Shown here one piece after another: positions 1 to 8,357 of a stretch of 61,195 bases of DNA. Within the stretch, counting starts at the first letter, position 1. Every line of letters starts with the position of its first letter. Below the pieces are notes generated by a model, which was not told the origin of the DNA, searched no databases, and saw only the letters and a program-made list of their open reading frames with translations. The translations under genes and the position numbers were made by a program. The stretch is from Desulfuromonas sp. (GTDB lineage Bacteria > Desulfobacterota > Desulfuromonadia > Desulfuromonadales > UBA2294), in the NCBI GenBank assembly GCA_002869615.1, contig PKUH01000024.1:1-61195 (forward strand). Direction: 5' to 3'.

Positions 1-454
1 ACCAAAGGGCGACCTCAAGAGCTCCGGGGGTGAGTCAAAATCATCAATGGATTCCTGATCGGAGTCGAAAAGCTGAACGGGGACACTACCCGAAGTTCAG
101 GGAAGTGTCCCCTGACCAGGAGACAGGAAGAACCGCCGGGTCCCGGCCCGGCAGCCGGGCTCATTTCTTTATTAAGCGATAAAGAAACGAACCAAAGAAA
201 CCGCTCCCTTGCAGGGGCTTTTTTGTTTGTTCTAAATTGTTTCTGTTCAACTGTGCTACCGGGGAGTTTGCCTTGAGGCAAACGCAGTTCGTCGCTGTGG
301 CGGTTGCGGTCGGGCTGCGGTTTAGTGATCGCGCTGACGGGAGCGACCTCAAGAGCTCCGGGGGTGAGTCAAAGGCAAAAGTATTGAGATTTGTTCCTGA
401 TTCTCTCTGACAGCTTATAGCTTAAAACTCACAGCTATCTTAAAGTGCGATATA
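1..454. repeat. gene-free intergenic repeat region
   Basis: No convincing gene is seen in the first 505 bases. A 31-bp direct repeat occurs exactly at 9-39 and 343-373, and a diverged copy of the second lies at 5591-5630. Between them are a near-perfect hairpin at 79-112, a perfect inverted repeat at 164-187 (arms TTTCTTTA/TAAAGAAA), and a weak hairpin at 203-218 followed by six T. A short AGCTTA-type simple repeat (410-436) matches one at 5699-5725. Short minus-strand open frames here run through the hairpins and look spurious. The layout suggests a recurring extragenic element, not a gene. Confidence 0.6.
79..112. repeat. REP-like hairpin (GGGGACACT type)
   Basis: Bases 79-91 pair with 100-112 at 12 of 13 positions, with an eight-base loop. 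The arm reads GGGGACACTACCC against a perfect partner GGGGACACTTCCC. Such extragenic palindromes resemble REP sequences mobilised by RAYT-family transposases. No such transposase is in the window, so the link is inference. Confidence 0.45.
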
Positions 455-486
455 CCAAAAAAGGGGCAGCGTGCGCTGCCCCTTTG
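455..486 (-). terminator. intrinsic terminator of the zinc-ribbon membrane protein gene
   Basis: On the minus strand an 11-bp stem (AAAGGGGCAGC, loop GCAC, GCTGCCCCTTT) runs into a T tract. It lies about 20 bases after the stop codon of the gene ending at 506. Confidence 0.85.
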
Positions 487-505
487 AGATCTCTATTTCC
501 GGATA

Positions 506-2383
506 TCAGGGATTCAATTCGAGATTGATCAGGGTTTCGCCGGTCGGTTCCTCGGTTGACCAGTCAGCGATAATCTCTTCTTTATTTGAATCAAAATCGT
601 AGGTATAGACCTTGACCTGAACTTTGGTCATCCATGGGTCCCCCGGGATGGAATTGTAGGTCACATCGATCGTGTTGTTGCCATGCTGTAACTGACTGCC
701 GCTGCCGGTGTAGTTGTAGCTCATATCCTCTTCACCCTTGATCTGGTAGAAATCCTGACCGTTAACCCGGACTGAGCCCTGGTAATTAATTGCGTAGATA
801 TAAATATAGAGCTTTGATTGATCATCGATCTGGCCGCTGAAACTCACGGCACCGGCGGTGCTCCCTTTCGGCCGGAACTTATCGAGGGGGCTGCTCTCAT
901 TCTTCGGTTCGACAGCAGCCGGATCCATAATCTCTCCGACCTGGATCTGCGGTGATTTCGCCACATCATAATAGCCGCCGGATGGAAAGTCGAGAAACAG
1001 ACGGGCTTCGTAAATACCGGGACTGGCCGGAGCGAGGAACGTCAGTGTGCCGCTTGATCTCGAACCGAGATATTCGAATTCTCCATACTGTTCATTCGGG
1101 TCATCGACCCGGTAAAGGGCGACCCAGTCCTTCTCGGCCGGTTCGTCAATACCGCTGAAGCTGACAAAGATGGTGGCGCCCGGTTCCACCCTGGTGTTGC
1201 TGACCGTCAGCGTGGCGTTGCTGTCGATCACCTTCTGTGGTGGAGCCGCAGCGGTTGAATTCTGTGGACCGGTTTTGTTCTGCTGGTGCAGTCCCGGCTG
1301 GTCAAGCATTTCGAAATTAAAATCGTCGCTCGTAAAGGGTGCCATCAGGGCGCCAAAAAAAGCGCCACCGGCAACAAGGAAAATAATGACCGGCAGGACC
1401 AGGTATCCGACAGAGCCGGCGACGATCCATTTTGTCTTGCGGCCGGTTGAAGCGTTGACCGGGTGCGTTCCCTTGATCTGCTGCAGATCAAAGTACATGG
1501 TAAAGATGAATATCAGCGAGAATGGTGTGGTCAGCAGCGACAAAAGCGGACCGACCAGCGGAATGGCACCCACCGCCATGCAGATCAGGGCAAGGATGAC
1601 GACTTTGAAAAAGGTGTTCCAGCCGTGCCCCTTGACGTATTGATAACTCTTGAGCAGCGAGTTCATGCCCCGTTCCTGTTCAACAGCGATGATGAAAGGA
1701 ACAAAAAGGAACCAGACTGTAAACAGTACGCCGGGGATGAAGAAAAGAAAATAGGCCCCGACGATCAGAAATGAAGAGAGTGAAAGGGCCCACATGAAAG
1801 ACCAGACCTGGTCCCGGCCGCGCCGCAGCGCTTCGCCGAAACCGCAACTCTGATCGATAACCGCATGGACAAAGGCTCCATACCCCCAGAACAGGACGTA
1901 TGACATGACGAGAGCCGTGACCAGGCTGCCGAGTGGCATCAACAGCCAGCCGAGGCCGGGAATCAGCGGCATGGTGACAGCGGTGCCACCGCCGAAGATC
2001 ACTCCTGCTGCCAGGGTCATGATGAACATCAGCAGGTAGAGCCCGATCAGCACGAAGAAACGGCTGGCAAAAACCCCGAAACTCTGGCTGAAGAGGTTGC
2101 CGATCGATTCCGGACTGCCGCCGAGACCGGCGTGCGGATCGACCGGGGCGGCAGGCTGTTGCGGCGGCGGTGTCGGACGCGGCGGAACAGCCGCTGCCGA
2201 GCCCGGGGCCGCGCCTGAAGCGGCCGAATCACGCGGCTCAGCCGCCTGCAGCTTCGCCGGATCGAGCGGGAATTGATGTTTGCACTTGGGGCAATTGACC
2301 TTGACCGGTTTGGACGGTGCTTTGTCGCGTGGCACGGTTTTGGTCAAGCCGCAGTACGGACAGGTGATATTCACCATGCTCAT
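506..2383 (-). CDS. zinc-ribbon, multi-pass membrane protein with Ig-like C-terminal region
   Basis: A 625-residue protein of unknown function. The N-terminus is an MJ0042-type zinc ribbon (CPYC at 8-11 and CPKC at 31-34), followed by a Pro/Ala-rich linker to about residue 85. Several hydrophobic segments follow between about 105 and 300, then one near 320-345. The rest (about 390-625) is polar and looks like beta-sandwich material. A stretch with DWVALYR resembles Ig-like/SKICH-type folds. The start is set by GGAGG six bases upstream of ATG at 2383. It lies 46 bases after the radical SAM gene and may share its transcript. A role linking a cytoplasmic zinc ribbon to an exported sensor is inference. 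Confidence 0.8.
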   Translation of the reverse strand: MSMVNITCPYCGLTKTVPRDKAPSKPVKVNCPKCKHQFPLDPAKLQAAEPRDSAASGAAPGSAAAVPPRPTPPPQQPAAPVDPHAGLGGSPESIGNLFSQSFGVFASRFFVLIGLYLLMFIMTLAAGVIFGGGTAVTMPLIPGLGWLLMPLGSLVTALVMSYVLFWGYGAFVHAVIDQSCGFGEALRRGRDQVWSFMWALSLSSFLIVGAYFLFFIPGVLFTVWFLFVPFIIAVEQERGMNSLLKSYQYVKGHGWNTFFKVVILALICMAVGAIPLVGPLLSLLTTPFSLIFIFTMYFDLQQIKGTHPVNASTGRKTKWIVAGSVGYLVLPVIIFLVAGGAFFGALMAPFTSDDFNFEMLDQPGLHQQNKTGPQNSTAAAPPQKVIDSNATLTVSNTRVEPGATIFVSFSGIDEPAEKDWVALYRVDDPNEQYGEFEYLGSRSSGTLTFLAPASPGIYEARLFLDFPSGGYYDVAKSPQIQVGEIMDPAAVEPKNESSPLDKFRPKGSTAGAVSFSGQIDDQSKLYIYIYAINYQGSVRVNGQDFYQIKGEEDMSYNYTGSGSQLQHGNNTIDVTYNSIPGDPWMTKVQVKVYTYDFDSNKEEIIADWSTEEPTGETLINLELNP

Positions 2384-2429
2384 GAGGTTCCTCCAGAATT
2401 AATGGACCAAGCCTATCATACACTTCAGT

Positions 2430-4136
2430 TCAATCCCGGTCAGCCGGGAAAATAATTTCATCGATCTTTCGGCCGGTTCCGCACCGGGTCAGGTAGAAGA
2501 AGAGCCGGATATGGCGCCGGCGATCATCGAGATGGCGGAAGACGGCAGCAAAGTATTGCAGCTTTGTCCCCTGGCCGCGCAGCTCGAGTTGCCGCTGTTG
2601 CACGCTCTGCCGGACGATGGTCTGTTCGTCCGGGCGCAACCCGGTGTCGAAGAACCCGGGAGCCCGGGCCGGGATCACCCGTTCACACAGGGCATAATCC
2701 CGGGCGAGGTGTTCTGTCAGAACCAGCCGCTCCGGCTCGGCGAAGAGTTCCTCGACAGCAGCGCAGACCGCTTCGAAGATGCCATTTTGTGACAGCGGCA
2801 AGCGGAACAGTCCTTTCTTTTGCAAATGCAGAGCCAATAATTCAAGGGTTTTGCTCATGCCGCCGGTCAGCCCGGAAGCAGCCCGGAGAAAGTTTCGTAA
2901 ACGTCCGGAATTCCAGGTTAAATCTATAAATCTGCTGATCGCCCTGAGGCACTCGAGGTCAGCGAAGTCGAGATCGTTATTGCTGGTAATGGTGTACGGA
3001 GGATTGGGATCGTAGCGCAAGTTTTGCGTTTTCGCCGCATCGCGCAACGGCGCGCCGGGGAGCAGCTTGACCGGTTCGATTTGCAGGTGATCCGGGTTCA
3101 GCGCGAACAGCCTGTCGATCGAATCGAGGAACTGGGCTGCGGTTTCGCCGGGCAGCCCGGCGATCAGGTCGAGATGGAGTTCGATCCGGGTTCTCTTGCT
3201 GAGCTGTTCGATATTGTTCAGCAGCTTATCGAGCGAGACCTTGCGATCAATCGCGGTCAGGGTTTCGGGCAGCGTCGATTGCACCCCGATTTCGAAATGA
3301 AACATCCCTTTCGGCACCTGTTCAAGCAGCTCCAGGGTCGGCTCATCGAGCAGGTGGCCGCCGATTTCAAAATGGAAATGCGTCTCCCGGTTGTTGTCGA
3401 GGATGAACTTGAAGATCTCATAGGCGCGCGGCGCGTCGTAATTGAAGGTGCGGTCAACCAGCTTGACCTTGCCGACCTGCTGCTCGAGCAGCCAGCTCAG
3501 ATCGGCCTTGATCCGTTCCATTGAAAATGATCGTACCGAATCGTCGAGGGCGCTCATGCAGAAGCTGCAGTTGTAAGGGCAACCGCGGCTGGTTTCGAGG
3601 TAAACGAAGCCGCGTGCGGTGTCGACCAGGCCGCCGCTGAACGGCGAGGGGATGTCATCAAGGTTGTCGAGCGGCGGCAGATCCGGGCCGTTGGCTATGG
3701 CATCGCCATCGCGCCAGGCGAGTCGTGGCACCGCGGCCGGCTGCTTTCCATATTGCCAGGCGCTGAGAAGGCCCCGCATCGGGATCTCGCCTTCGCCCCG
3801 GATCAGGGCGGTGAGGCCGGGGTGGCGCGTGAAAATCCCTGCATCTTCGAAGGAGACCTCGGGGCCGCCGATGACCAGCTTCAGCTCCGGGTTGACCGTT
3901 GACAGCAGGTCGACCAGTTCGAGGGTTTCGCGCCGGTTCCAGATGTAGGTCGAAAATGCGATGACGTCCGGCTTCTCGGCGAGCATCGCCGACAGAATGT
4001 TCTCCTTCGGTTCATGCACGGTGTACTCGCGGATCAGTATTTCACCACAGGCGTCGCCGCAGTAGGCAGCGATGCAGGGCAGGGCGAGGGAGTTGTGGAT
4101 GAATTTGCTGTGCAGGGTCGTCAGTAGGGTTCGCAT
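2430..4136 (-). CDS. B12-binding-type radical SAM protein (DUF4080-like)
   Basis: A 568-residue enzyme with a cobalamin-binding-like N-terminal Rossmann region (about 1-150, including VIGGPE near 88-93). A radical SAM core follows, with the [4Fe-4S] motif CPYNCSFC at 186-193. The C-terminal third (about 380-568) matches my memory of the DUF4080 tail found on such proteins in anaerobes. Family members use S-adenosylmethionine radicals, often for methylation or rearrangement, but the substrate is unknown. No strong ribosome site precedes the start at 4136, so a nearby alternative start is possible. It is divergent from a second radical SAM gene 81 bases away and probably co-transcribed with the zinc-ribbon gene downstream. 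Confidence 0.85.
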   Translation of the reverse strand: MRTLLTTLHSKFIHNSLALPCIAAYCGDACGEILIREYTVHEPKENILSAMLAEKPDVIAFSTYIWNRRETLELVDLLSTVNPELKLVIGGPEVSFEDAGIFTRHPGLTALIRGEGEIPMRGLLSAWQYGKQPAAVPRLAWRDGDAIANGPDLPPLDNLDDIPSPFSGGLVDTARGFVYLETSRGCPYNCSFCMSALDDSVRSFSMERIKADLSWLLEQQVGKVKLVDRTFNYDAPRAYEIFKFILDNNRETHFHFEIGGHLLDEPTLELLEQVPKGMFHFEIGVQSTLPETLTAIDRKVSLDKLLNNIEQLSKRTRIELHLDLIAGLPGETAAQFLDSIDRLFALNPDHLQIEPVKLLPGAPLRDAAKTQNLRYDPNPPYTITSNNDLDFADLECLRAISRFIDLTWNSGRLRNFLRAASGLTGGMSKTLELLALHLQKKGLFRLPLSQNGIFEAVCAAVEELFAEPERLVLTEHLARDYALCERVIPARAPGFFDTGLRPDEQTIVRQSVQQRQLELRGQGTKLQYFAAVFRHLDDRRRHIRLFFYLTRCGTGRKIDEIIFPADRD

Positions 4137-4176
4137 ATCACCAGAGATAATAACGGAAGGGAGCCGACATGGAAAG

Positions 4177-4206
4177 TTGATTTACCGTTTTTTCGGCCTG
4201 TGTTAT
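4177..4206 (+). promoter_or_regulatory. candidate sigma-70 promoter for the radical SAM gene, possibly leaderless
   Basis: TTGATT (4177-4182), 18 bases, TGTTAT (4201-4206). Transcription would begin around 4213, almost at the ATG codons at 4215 and 4218. No Shine-Dalgarno sequence is visible, which fits a leaderless mRNA. Confidence 0.4.
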
Positions 4207-4217
4207 CTTCCCTTATG

Positions 4218-5543
4218 ATGAGTCAAAACAAAACCATACTGGCCGTAATCGCCGATGAGCAGGGCGAGGTCTTCGAACATCCCGACCTGCTGCTCGCCGG
4301 CATGAACGGCATGACCGCCCGGAGCCCGCATGCCGATGAGCTGATCCCGCTGCCGGAGGGGAGCCGCCTCTTCACCATCCCCGGCACTCCGCCGATGGGA
4401 ATCGATCGAAAAAGCGGCGAGCTGGTTGTGCGTGACCATTTGCCGCAGGGCTGGGGCGGCGGCCGGGCGCAGGCGGTCTCGGCCTTTCTGACTCCGGCCT
4501 ACACCCGGACCCTGTTGCCGGCTGCCGCCTGGCAGCGGAAAAAGCAGATGCTGCCGCTCTGGTCGTACACCGCCGTTGGCTGGTGTGTCGAAGAGGAGCG
4601 CTTCTATGCGGCGGCGGTCTGTGTCGACCGCAACCGGCAGTGGCAGCCGGAACATTTCGATGACCGGCAGCTCGATCCGCTGGTCCGCCAGGCGTTGCAG
4701 GAAAACCCGGAGAATCGTCTGCTCGAGCAGTTGTCGCGCTGTGCCCTCGATTACCACTGCTTCGCCGCCAAAAACCTCTTCTTCCGGCGCTGGGAGGCGC
4801 CGCTTCCGACCTCGCCAACCTGTAATTCACGCTGCATCGGCTGTATCTCGCTGCAGGAGTCGGATTGCTGTCCGGCCAGCCAGGACCGGCTGACCTTTGT
4901 GCCGACGGTGCAGGAGCTCTGCGAAGTCGCGGTGCCGCACCTCGAAGCGGCGGAGCATGCGATCGTCTCGTTCGGCCAGGGCTGCGAGGGCGATCCGATC
5001 CTCCAGGCCGAGACCATCTGCGAATCGGTGCGGCAGATGCGCCAGACAACGGCGCGCGGCACCATCAACTTCAACAGCAACGCCTCGATCCCGGATGCAA
5101 TCGATCGTCTGGCCGAGGCCGGGGTCGAATCGATCCGGATTTCGCTCAACTCGGTGCGCGAGGATGTTTATAATGCCTATTACCGACCGGCCGGTTACGC
5201 TTTTTCCGATGTCATGGAATCGGTCCGGCGGGCCCGGGCGAACGGGCTCTACACCATGCTCAACTACCTGGTGTTTCCGGGAGTCAGCGACCAGCGGCCG
5301 GAGGTCGATGCCCTGGCCGACCTGGTCGAAGAGACCGGTATCGATATGATCCAGATGCGCAACCTCAGTCTCGATCCGACCGTGTACTGGGAGGCGACCG
5401 GCGAAGAGGGGGAGGGTATCGGCATGCGGACCATGCTCGATGAACTGAAGCGGCGAATCCCGAAGTTGCAGTTCGGCTATTTTAACCGGACGAAAGAGAA
5501 TTTCTATCCGGATGGTCATGAGAGTGACTGGCCGATTGGATAA
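4218..5543 (+). CDS. radical SAM protein
   Basis: A 441-residue protein counted from ATG 4218; GTG 4200 and ATG 4215 are in frame upstream. The iron-sulfur motif CNSRCIGC gives Cys 202, 206 and 209, unusually far into the protein. It is preceded by a roughly 195-residue N-terminal domain I cannot assign. An additional Cys pair follows (SDCC, about 217-218). The downstream sequence has the expected TIM-barrel pattern, including NSNASIPDAI and SIRISLNS. Function is unknown. Similar stand-alone proteins occur in Desulfuromonadia as far as I recall. It is divergent from the DUF4080-type gene and convergent with the OmpA-like gene. Confidence 0.8.
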   Translation: MSQNKTILAVIADEQGEVFEHPDLLLAGMNGMTARSPHADELIPLPEGSRLFTIPGTPPMGIDRKSGELVVRDHLPQGWGGGRAQAVSAFLTPAYTRTLLPAAAWQRKKQMLPLWSYTAVGWCVEEERFYAAAVCVDRNRQWQPEHFDDRQLDPLVRQALQENPENRLLEQLSRCALDYHCFAAKNLFFRRWEAPLPTSPTCNSRCIGCISLQESDCCPASQDRLTFVPTVQELCEVAVPHLEAAEHAIVSFGQGCEGDPILQAETICESVRQMRQTTARGTINFNSNASIPDAIDRLAEAGVESIRISLNSVREDVYNAYYRPAGYAFSDVMESVRRARANGLYTMLNYLVFPGVSDQRPEVDALADLVEETGIDMIQMRNLSLDPTVYWEATGEEGEGIGMRTMLDELKRRIPKLQFGYFNRTKENFYPDGHESDWPIG

Positions 5544-5590
5544 CTTTGTGTAACCGGAACGTCTGTGTTCGCGGGTGCGGGCTGACATGA

Positions 5591-5630
5591 GAGCCGCTCA
5601 AGAGCAACGGGGTGGCAGTCAAAAGCAAAA
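5591..5630. repeat. diverged copy of the intergenic repeat at 341-380
   Basis: This 40-bp stretch aligns base for base in length with 341-380. Conserved blocks are GAGC, CTCAAGAGC, CGGGG, AGTCAAA and GCAAAAG. Like the first copy, it is followed by a run of AGCTTA-type repeats (5699-5725) just before the 3' end of a minus-strand gene. Confidence 0.6.
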
Positions 5631-5654
5631 GCCCTTTAGCCCTCGGATAAAGAT

Positions 5655-5694
5655 AAAAGGGAACAGTCCACATCGGGACAGCCCCCTTTTCTTT
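5655..5694. terminator. imperfect hairpin with T tract between convergent genes
   Basis: AAAAGGG (5655-5661) pairs with CCCTTTT (5684-5690) and GTCC pairs with GGAC inside, followed on the plus strand by T-rich sequence. It could end the radical SAM transcript or be a REP-like element. Confidence 0.4.
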
Positions 5695-5738
5695 TCTTAC
5701 AGCTTAAAACTTACAGCTTACAGCTAACGCTTCACCGC

Positions 5739-6359
5739 TTATTTCGGCGTAATCTTGATCTCGACCCGTCGATTGAGCTGGCGGCCGTAGTTGGTGTCGT
5801 TGCTGGCGATCGGCTGGCTCTCACCGAAGCCGACTGCGGTAATCCGGCTGGCAGCAACACCGTTGGCGAGCATGATATTGCGCACTGCGCCGGCCCGGCG
5901 TTCGGAGAGGGTCTGGTTCAGCGACTCGCTGCCGGTGCTGTCGGTGTGTCCGGAAACAACAATCCGGGTCTTCTCGAATTCGGCGAGGACCGCCGACATC
6001 CGGGCGACGTCGCTCTGCGATGAACCGAGCAGGGTGAACGAGCCGACATTAAACTGGTTGTCGGAACGGAAGGTCACGAACAGGACGTTGCCGTCCCTGA
6101 CGATATTAACCCCTTCGACCGAGGCCAGGGCGTTGCGCATCTTCTGCTCCTGGACGTCCATGTAGTGGCCGATGCCGGCACCGGTGGCGGCGCCGAGGGT
6201 GGCCCCGACCAGGGTTCCTTTGGTGTCGCCGCGTGCGGCCTGACCGACCAGGGCACCGGAAGCAGCGCCGATCAGCGCGCCTTTCTGGGCTTTTGTCATC
6301 GGCTCGGCACAGGCGCTGAGCAGCAGGGCGATCGATATCAGTACAAACAGTTTTTTCAT
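5739..6359 (-). CDS. OmpA-family lipoprotein with glycine zipper
   Basis: A 206-residue outer-membrane lipoprotein. From ATG 6359 it begins MKKLFVLISIALLLSAC, a classic signal peptide with lipobox. A glycine-zipper stretch follows (GALIGAASGALVG and similar, about 28-65). The C-terminal OmpA/Pal peptidoglycan-binding domain carries VSGHTDSTG, LSERRAGAV and the terminal NRRVEI. The family tethers the outer membrane to peptidoglycan non-covalently. AGGGGA eight bases upstream of 6359 favours this start over in-frame codons at 6407 and 6365. It resembles YiaD/Slp-type proteins. Confidence 0.9.
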   Translation of the reverse strand: MKKLFVLISIALLLSACAEPMTKAQKGALIGAASGALVGQAARGDTKGTLVGATLGAATGAGIGHYMDVQEQKMRNALASVEGVNIVRDGNVLFVTFRSDNQFNVGSFTLLGSSQSDVARMSAVLAEFEKTRIVVSGHTDSTGSESLNQTLSERRAGAVRNIMLANGVAASRITAVGFGESQPIASNDTNYGRQLNRRVEIKITPK

Positions 6360-6455
6360 AGTCATCTTCCCCTTAAGGTTATTGTTTTCCATTATTATAA
6401 CCTTCATTTCCTGATTCGGACAGGTGGATATGCACAGTTTTTACTCGATTTGAAT

Positions 6456-6953
6456 TCAATAGTGGGCAAAAGCCCAGGAATAGCTGGTCTGGTACTTCTC
6501 CTTGCCGAACCTGTTGACGGCCTTGAACATCACCCGGGCGATCCAGGCTGATCCTCCATCCTCTTTGATCTCCTGTTTCAATGCCAGGTCAGCCGCCCGT
6601 CTTTCCGCGGTGTTCCCTTTTTCGCCGTAGGCATATTTCAGGTCGTGGCGCAGGGCGATTTCGGTGATGTTCGGAATGCCGAACAGCCACGCGAAGAGCC
6701 CGTCCGGAGCCATTGATACACCGTCGAAGCGCCAGCTTTTGTACCGCTCCGGGTGGGCTGTTATGCGGTCGACGAGATACTGGAACCGGTAATGCCGGCA
6801 GAGTTCGATAGCGCGTTCGGTGGTGATGGTTTCGCCGATTTCGGGGAGGGTGATGTTTGGCTGGGCGTCGGCCAGGGTTGAACCGGCGAGCAGGGTGGCA
6901 AGGATCAGGGTGATGAAGAGGGTGAGCCGCTTTTTGATGAAAAGATGGTGCAT
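6456..6953 (-). CDS. secreted protein with phospholipase A2-like His-Asp motif
   Basis: A 165-residue protein with an N-terminal signal peptide (about 1-30, ending ADA). The middle holds RHDLKYAYG, giving His103-Asp104 and Tyr107. AAD follows (Asp122), then a GG and a basic/aromatic FKAVNRFG segment. This order (HDxxY, then AD, GG, FxA) resembles the small PLA2-like domains of bacteria and parvovirus capsids. The usual glycine-rich calcium loop is not evident, so enzymatic activity is unproven. It is alone between the OmpA-like gene and the AT-rich island. Confidence 0.7.
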   Translation of the reverse strand: MHHLFIKKRLTLFITLILATLLAGSTLADAQPNITLPEIGETITTERAIELCRHYRFQYLVDRITAHPERYKSWRFDGVSMAPDGLFAWLFGIPNITEIALRHDLKYAYGEKGNTAERRAADLALKQEIKEDGGSAWIARVMFKAVNRFGKEKYQTSYSWAFAHY

Positions 6954-7155
6954 CGGTTATTTCGTTTTCCTTTTAGGATGCCAATACGAAACGGAACTTC
7001 GTAACAGTGTCCTCCTGGTAGCCCTGTACTTTGGTCACCCAGGATCAGATGACAGGTTGGTGTGTCCCTTTACGTGGTCGTATCGTAAGGTGGAATTACT
7101 TTAACCCTAACAGATAAGGATAAAAAGTACGATCCTCCTCAAATCTGATCCAGGC

Positions 7156-7629
7156 CTAATCGGCAATGCCTGTCGGTACGTCGACGTTCTGAATCAATTC
7201 ATTGGCAGGCCTCGGCTCTATCCCTATTAAAAAACGGATAACCGCTATAAATAAAATGATTTTGGTAGGGATCAGAAAATAACTTGCGAACAGCATAACG
7301 GCATAACTGGCGCCGCCACCTTCAATCGTGGATGCGAACAACCGTATAGTGATATATGAAATAAAAATAAAATTTCCAATTCCAAACAAGGTGTTGCTGA
7401 GGTAATGACGTTGAATTCTTTTTGCAATGTTCAATTTTTTGAAAATCAAATAGAGCAAAATCGCGGTCGGTATGTATGTCAAAAACAAACCTGATAAATG
7501 GTAAAGAACGGGAGGGTACTGCCTGAAAAACTGACCATACATCCCATTCGAAATGTTCTTTAGTACCACGCTTCCAAGTGGAATAATGCTGCCCAATAGT
7601 ATTGTGAACCCCAATATTGCATTGACCAT
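7156..7629 (-). CDS. hypothetical four-helix membrane protein
   Basis: A 157-residue protein with hydrophobic segments near 3-23, 43-64, 82-102 and 110-138. I recognise no family. GGAGGGGG lies shortly upstream of ATG 7629, so the start is well supported. Base composition is clearly more AT-rich than in neighbouring regions, as for the next three genes, which suggests horizontal acquisition. No attC-like sequence was found on either side. Confidence 0.65.
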   Translation of the reverse strand: MVNAILGFTILLGSIIPLGSVVLKNISNGMYGQFFRQYPPVLYHLSGLFLTYIPTAILLYLIFKKLNIAKRIQRHYLSNTLFGIGNFIFISYITIRLFASTIEGGGASYAVMLFASYFLIPTKIILFIAVIRFLIGIEPRPANELIQNVDVPTGIAD

Positions 7630-7760
7630 TTTAATTCCCCCTCCGTTGATTTTCAGTCAATAGTTCGCGAAAAGCATTGGCGACCGGTCATATCATCCTC
7701 ATCGAACTTCCCGCCTCCTATCAATACCTTTCCGGTCCTTGACTGGATGGGTGGACACCC

Positions 7761-8210
7761 TTATTGAAATGTTTGGTCGAACTTGTCTTGATCAAGATAT
7801 TTTTCGAATGCTCCAAGAGCTTGAGAAACGCTCGGCTCGGTCATCAACTCCTGCATGGCAACTTCTCCCACGATTCCGAACGCATATTGAATCGATGAGG
7901 TGCCACCTTCTTTAAAGGCTGCATTAGCCGTCTGCGGACAATCTTCGGTCATAAGACGTGTTATTAACCCGCCGACATATTTGTTCATACCATCGAAATC
8001 TTTCTGCGTCGCTTTTGTGTACGGTTTAATGGTGCTATGCGTAGACATCCCAAAGTAAATCCATTTAGCCAGGTTTTTTCTTTCTTTGCCATTAATCGAG
8101 TCAGTAAGGCAAACTGCTAAATCCTGAGCGGCTTGACCCGCATGCGTTATCACGGGGGTCAGTGTCAGCATGATGATGAGCAATGATGTCACAAATAGAT
8201 GGTTTTTCAT
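7761..8210 (-). CDS. hypothetical exported protein (candidate cassette gene)
   Basis: A 149-residue protein with a signal peptide (about 1-24, ending THA). The mature part is soluble and has two Cys (AVCLTD and EDCPQT), possibly a disulfide. I do not recognise the family; the composition suggests a small helical periplasmic protein. AAGGAG upstream supports ATG 8210. The gene begins 15 bases after a GTTGATA core on the minus strand, the recombination end of a candidate attC site. It may therefore be an integron cassette, although no attC was seen after its stop. Confidence 0.65.
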   Translation of the reverse strand: MKNHLFVTSLLIIMLTLTPVITHAGQAAQDLAVCLTDSINGKERKNLAKWIYFGMSTHSTIKPYTKATQKDFDGMNKYVGGLITRLMTEDCPQTANAAFKEGGTSSIQYAFGIVGEVAMQELMTEPSVSQALGAFEKYLDQDKFDQTFQ

Positions 8211-8224
8211 TGCAACTCCTTTTT

Positions 8225-8344
8225 TATCAACGGTTCATGATAATCGGCGGCGACGAAATGTTCGAACACCACCGCAATTTTAGACATTTTGCTTTTCAGA
8301 TTCACACAGACGTATTTTCCGTCTGGTTGATTAGTTTGTTAGAA
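8225..8344 (-). mobile_element. candidate attC recombination site (weak)
   Basis: On the minus strand the gap begins TTCTAAC (8338-8344), a relaxed form of the outer attC core, and ends ACC-GTTGATA (8225-8231). That is the same end sequence as the stronger site at 8703-8812. An internal CAGACG/CGTCTG hairpin and a GCGGTGG-TGTTCG segment recall attC loops. Inner-arm pairing is poor, so this remains tentative. Confidence 0.4.
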
Positions 8345-8357
8345 ATTCTCTTTAAAG

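Noticed and set aside
15-352. Two short minus-strand open frames in the leftmost region
   Set aside because: They run through inverted and direct repeats, have no ribosome-binding site and show no domain-like composition; the region is better read as an intergenic repeat.
4827-5588. Minus-strand open frame opposite the radical SAM gene
   Set aside because: It mirrors the coding frame of a gene with a good CxxxCxxC motif and has no family character.
7630-7760. Gap after the 7761-8210 gene tested for an attC site
   Set aside because: No outer AAC/GTT cores and no pairing arms with an extrahelical base were found; only a short GGACCGG/CCGGTC pairing.
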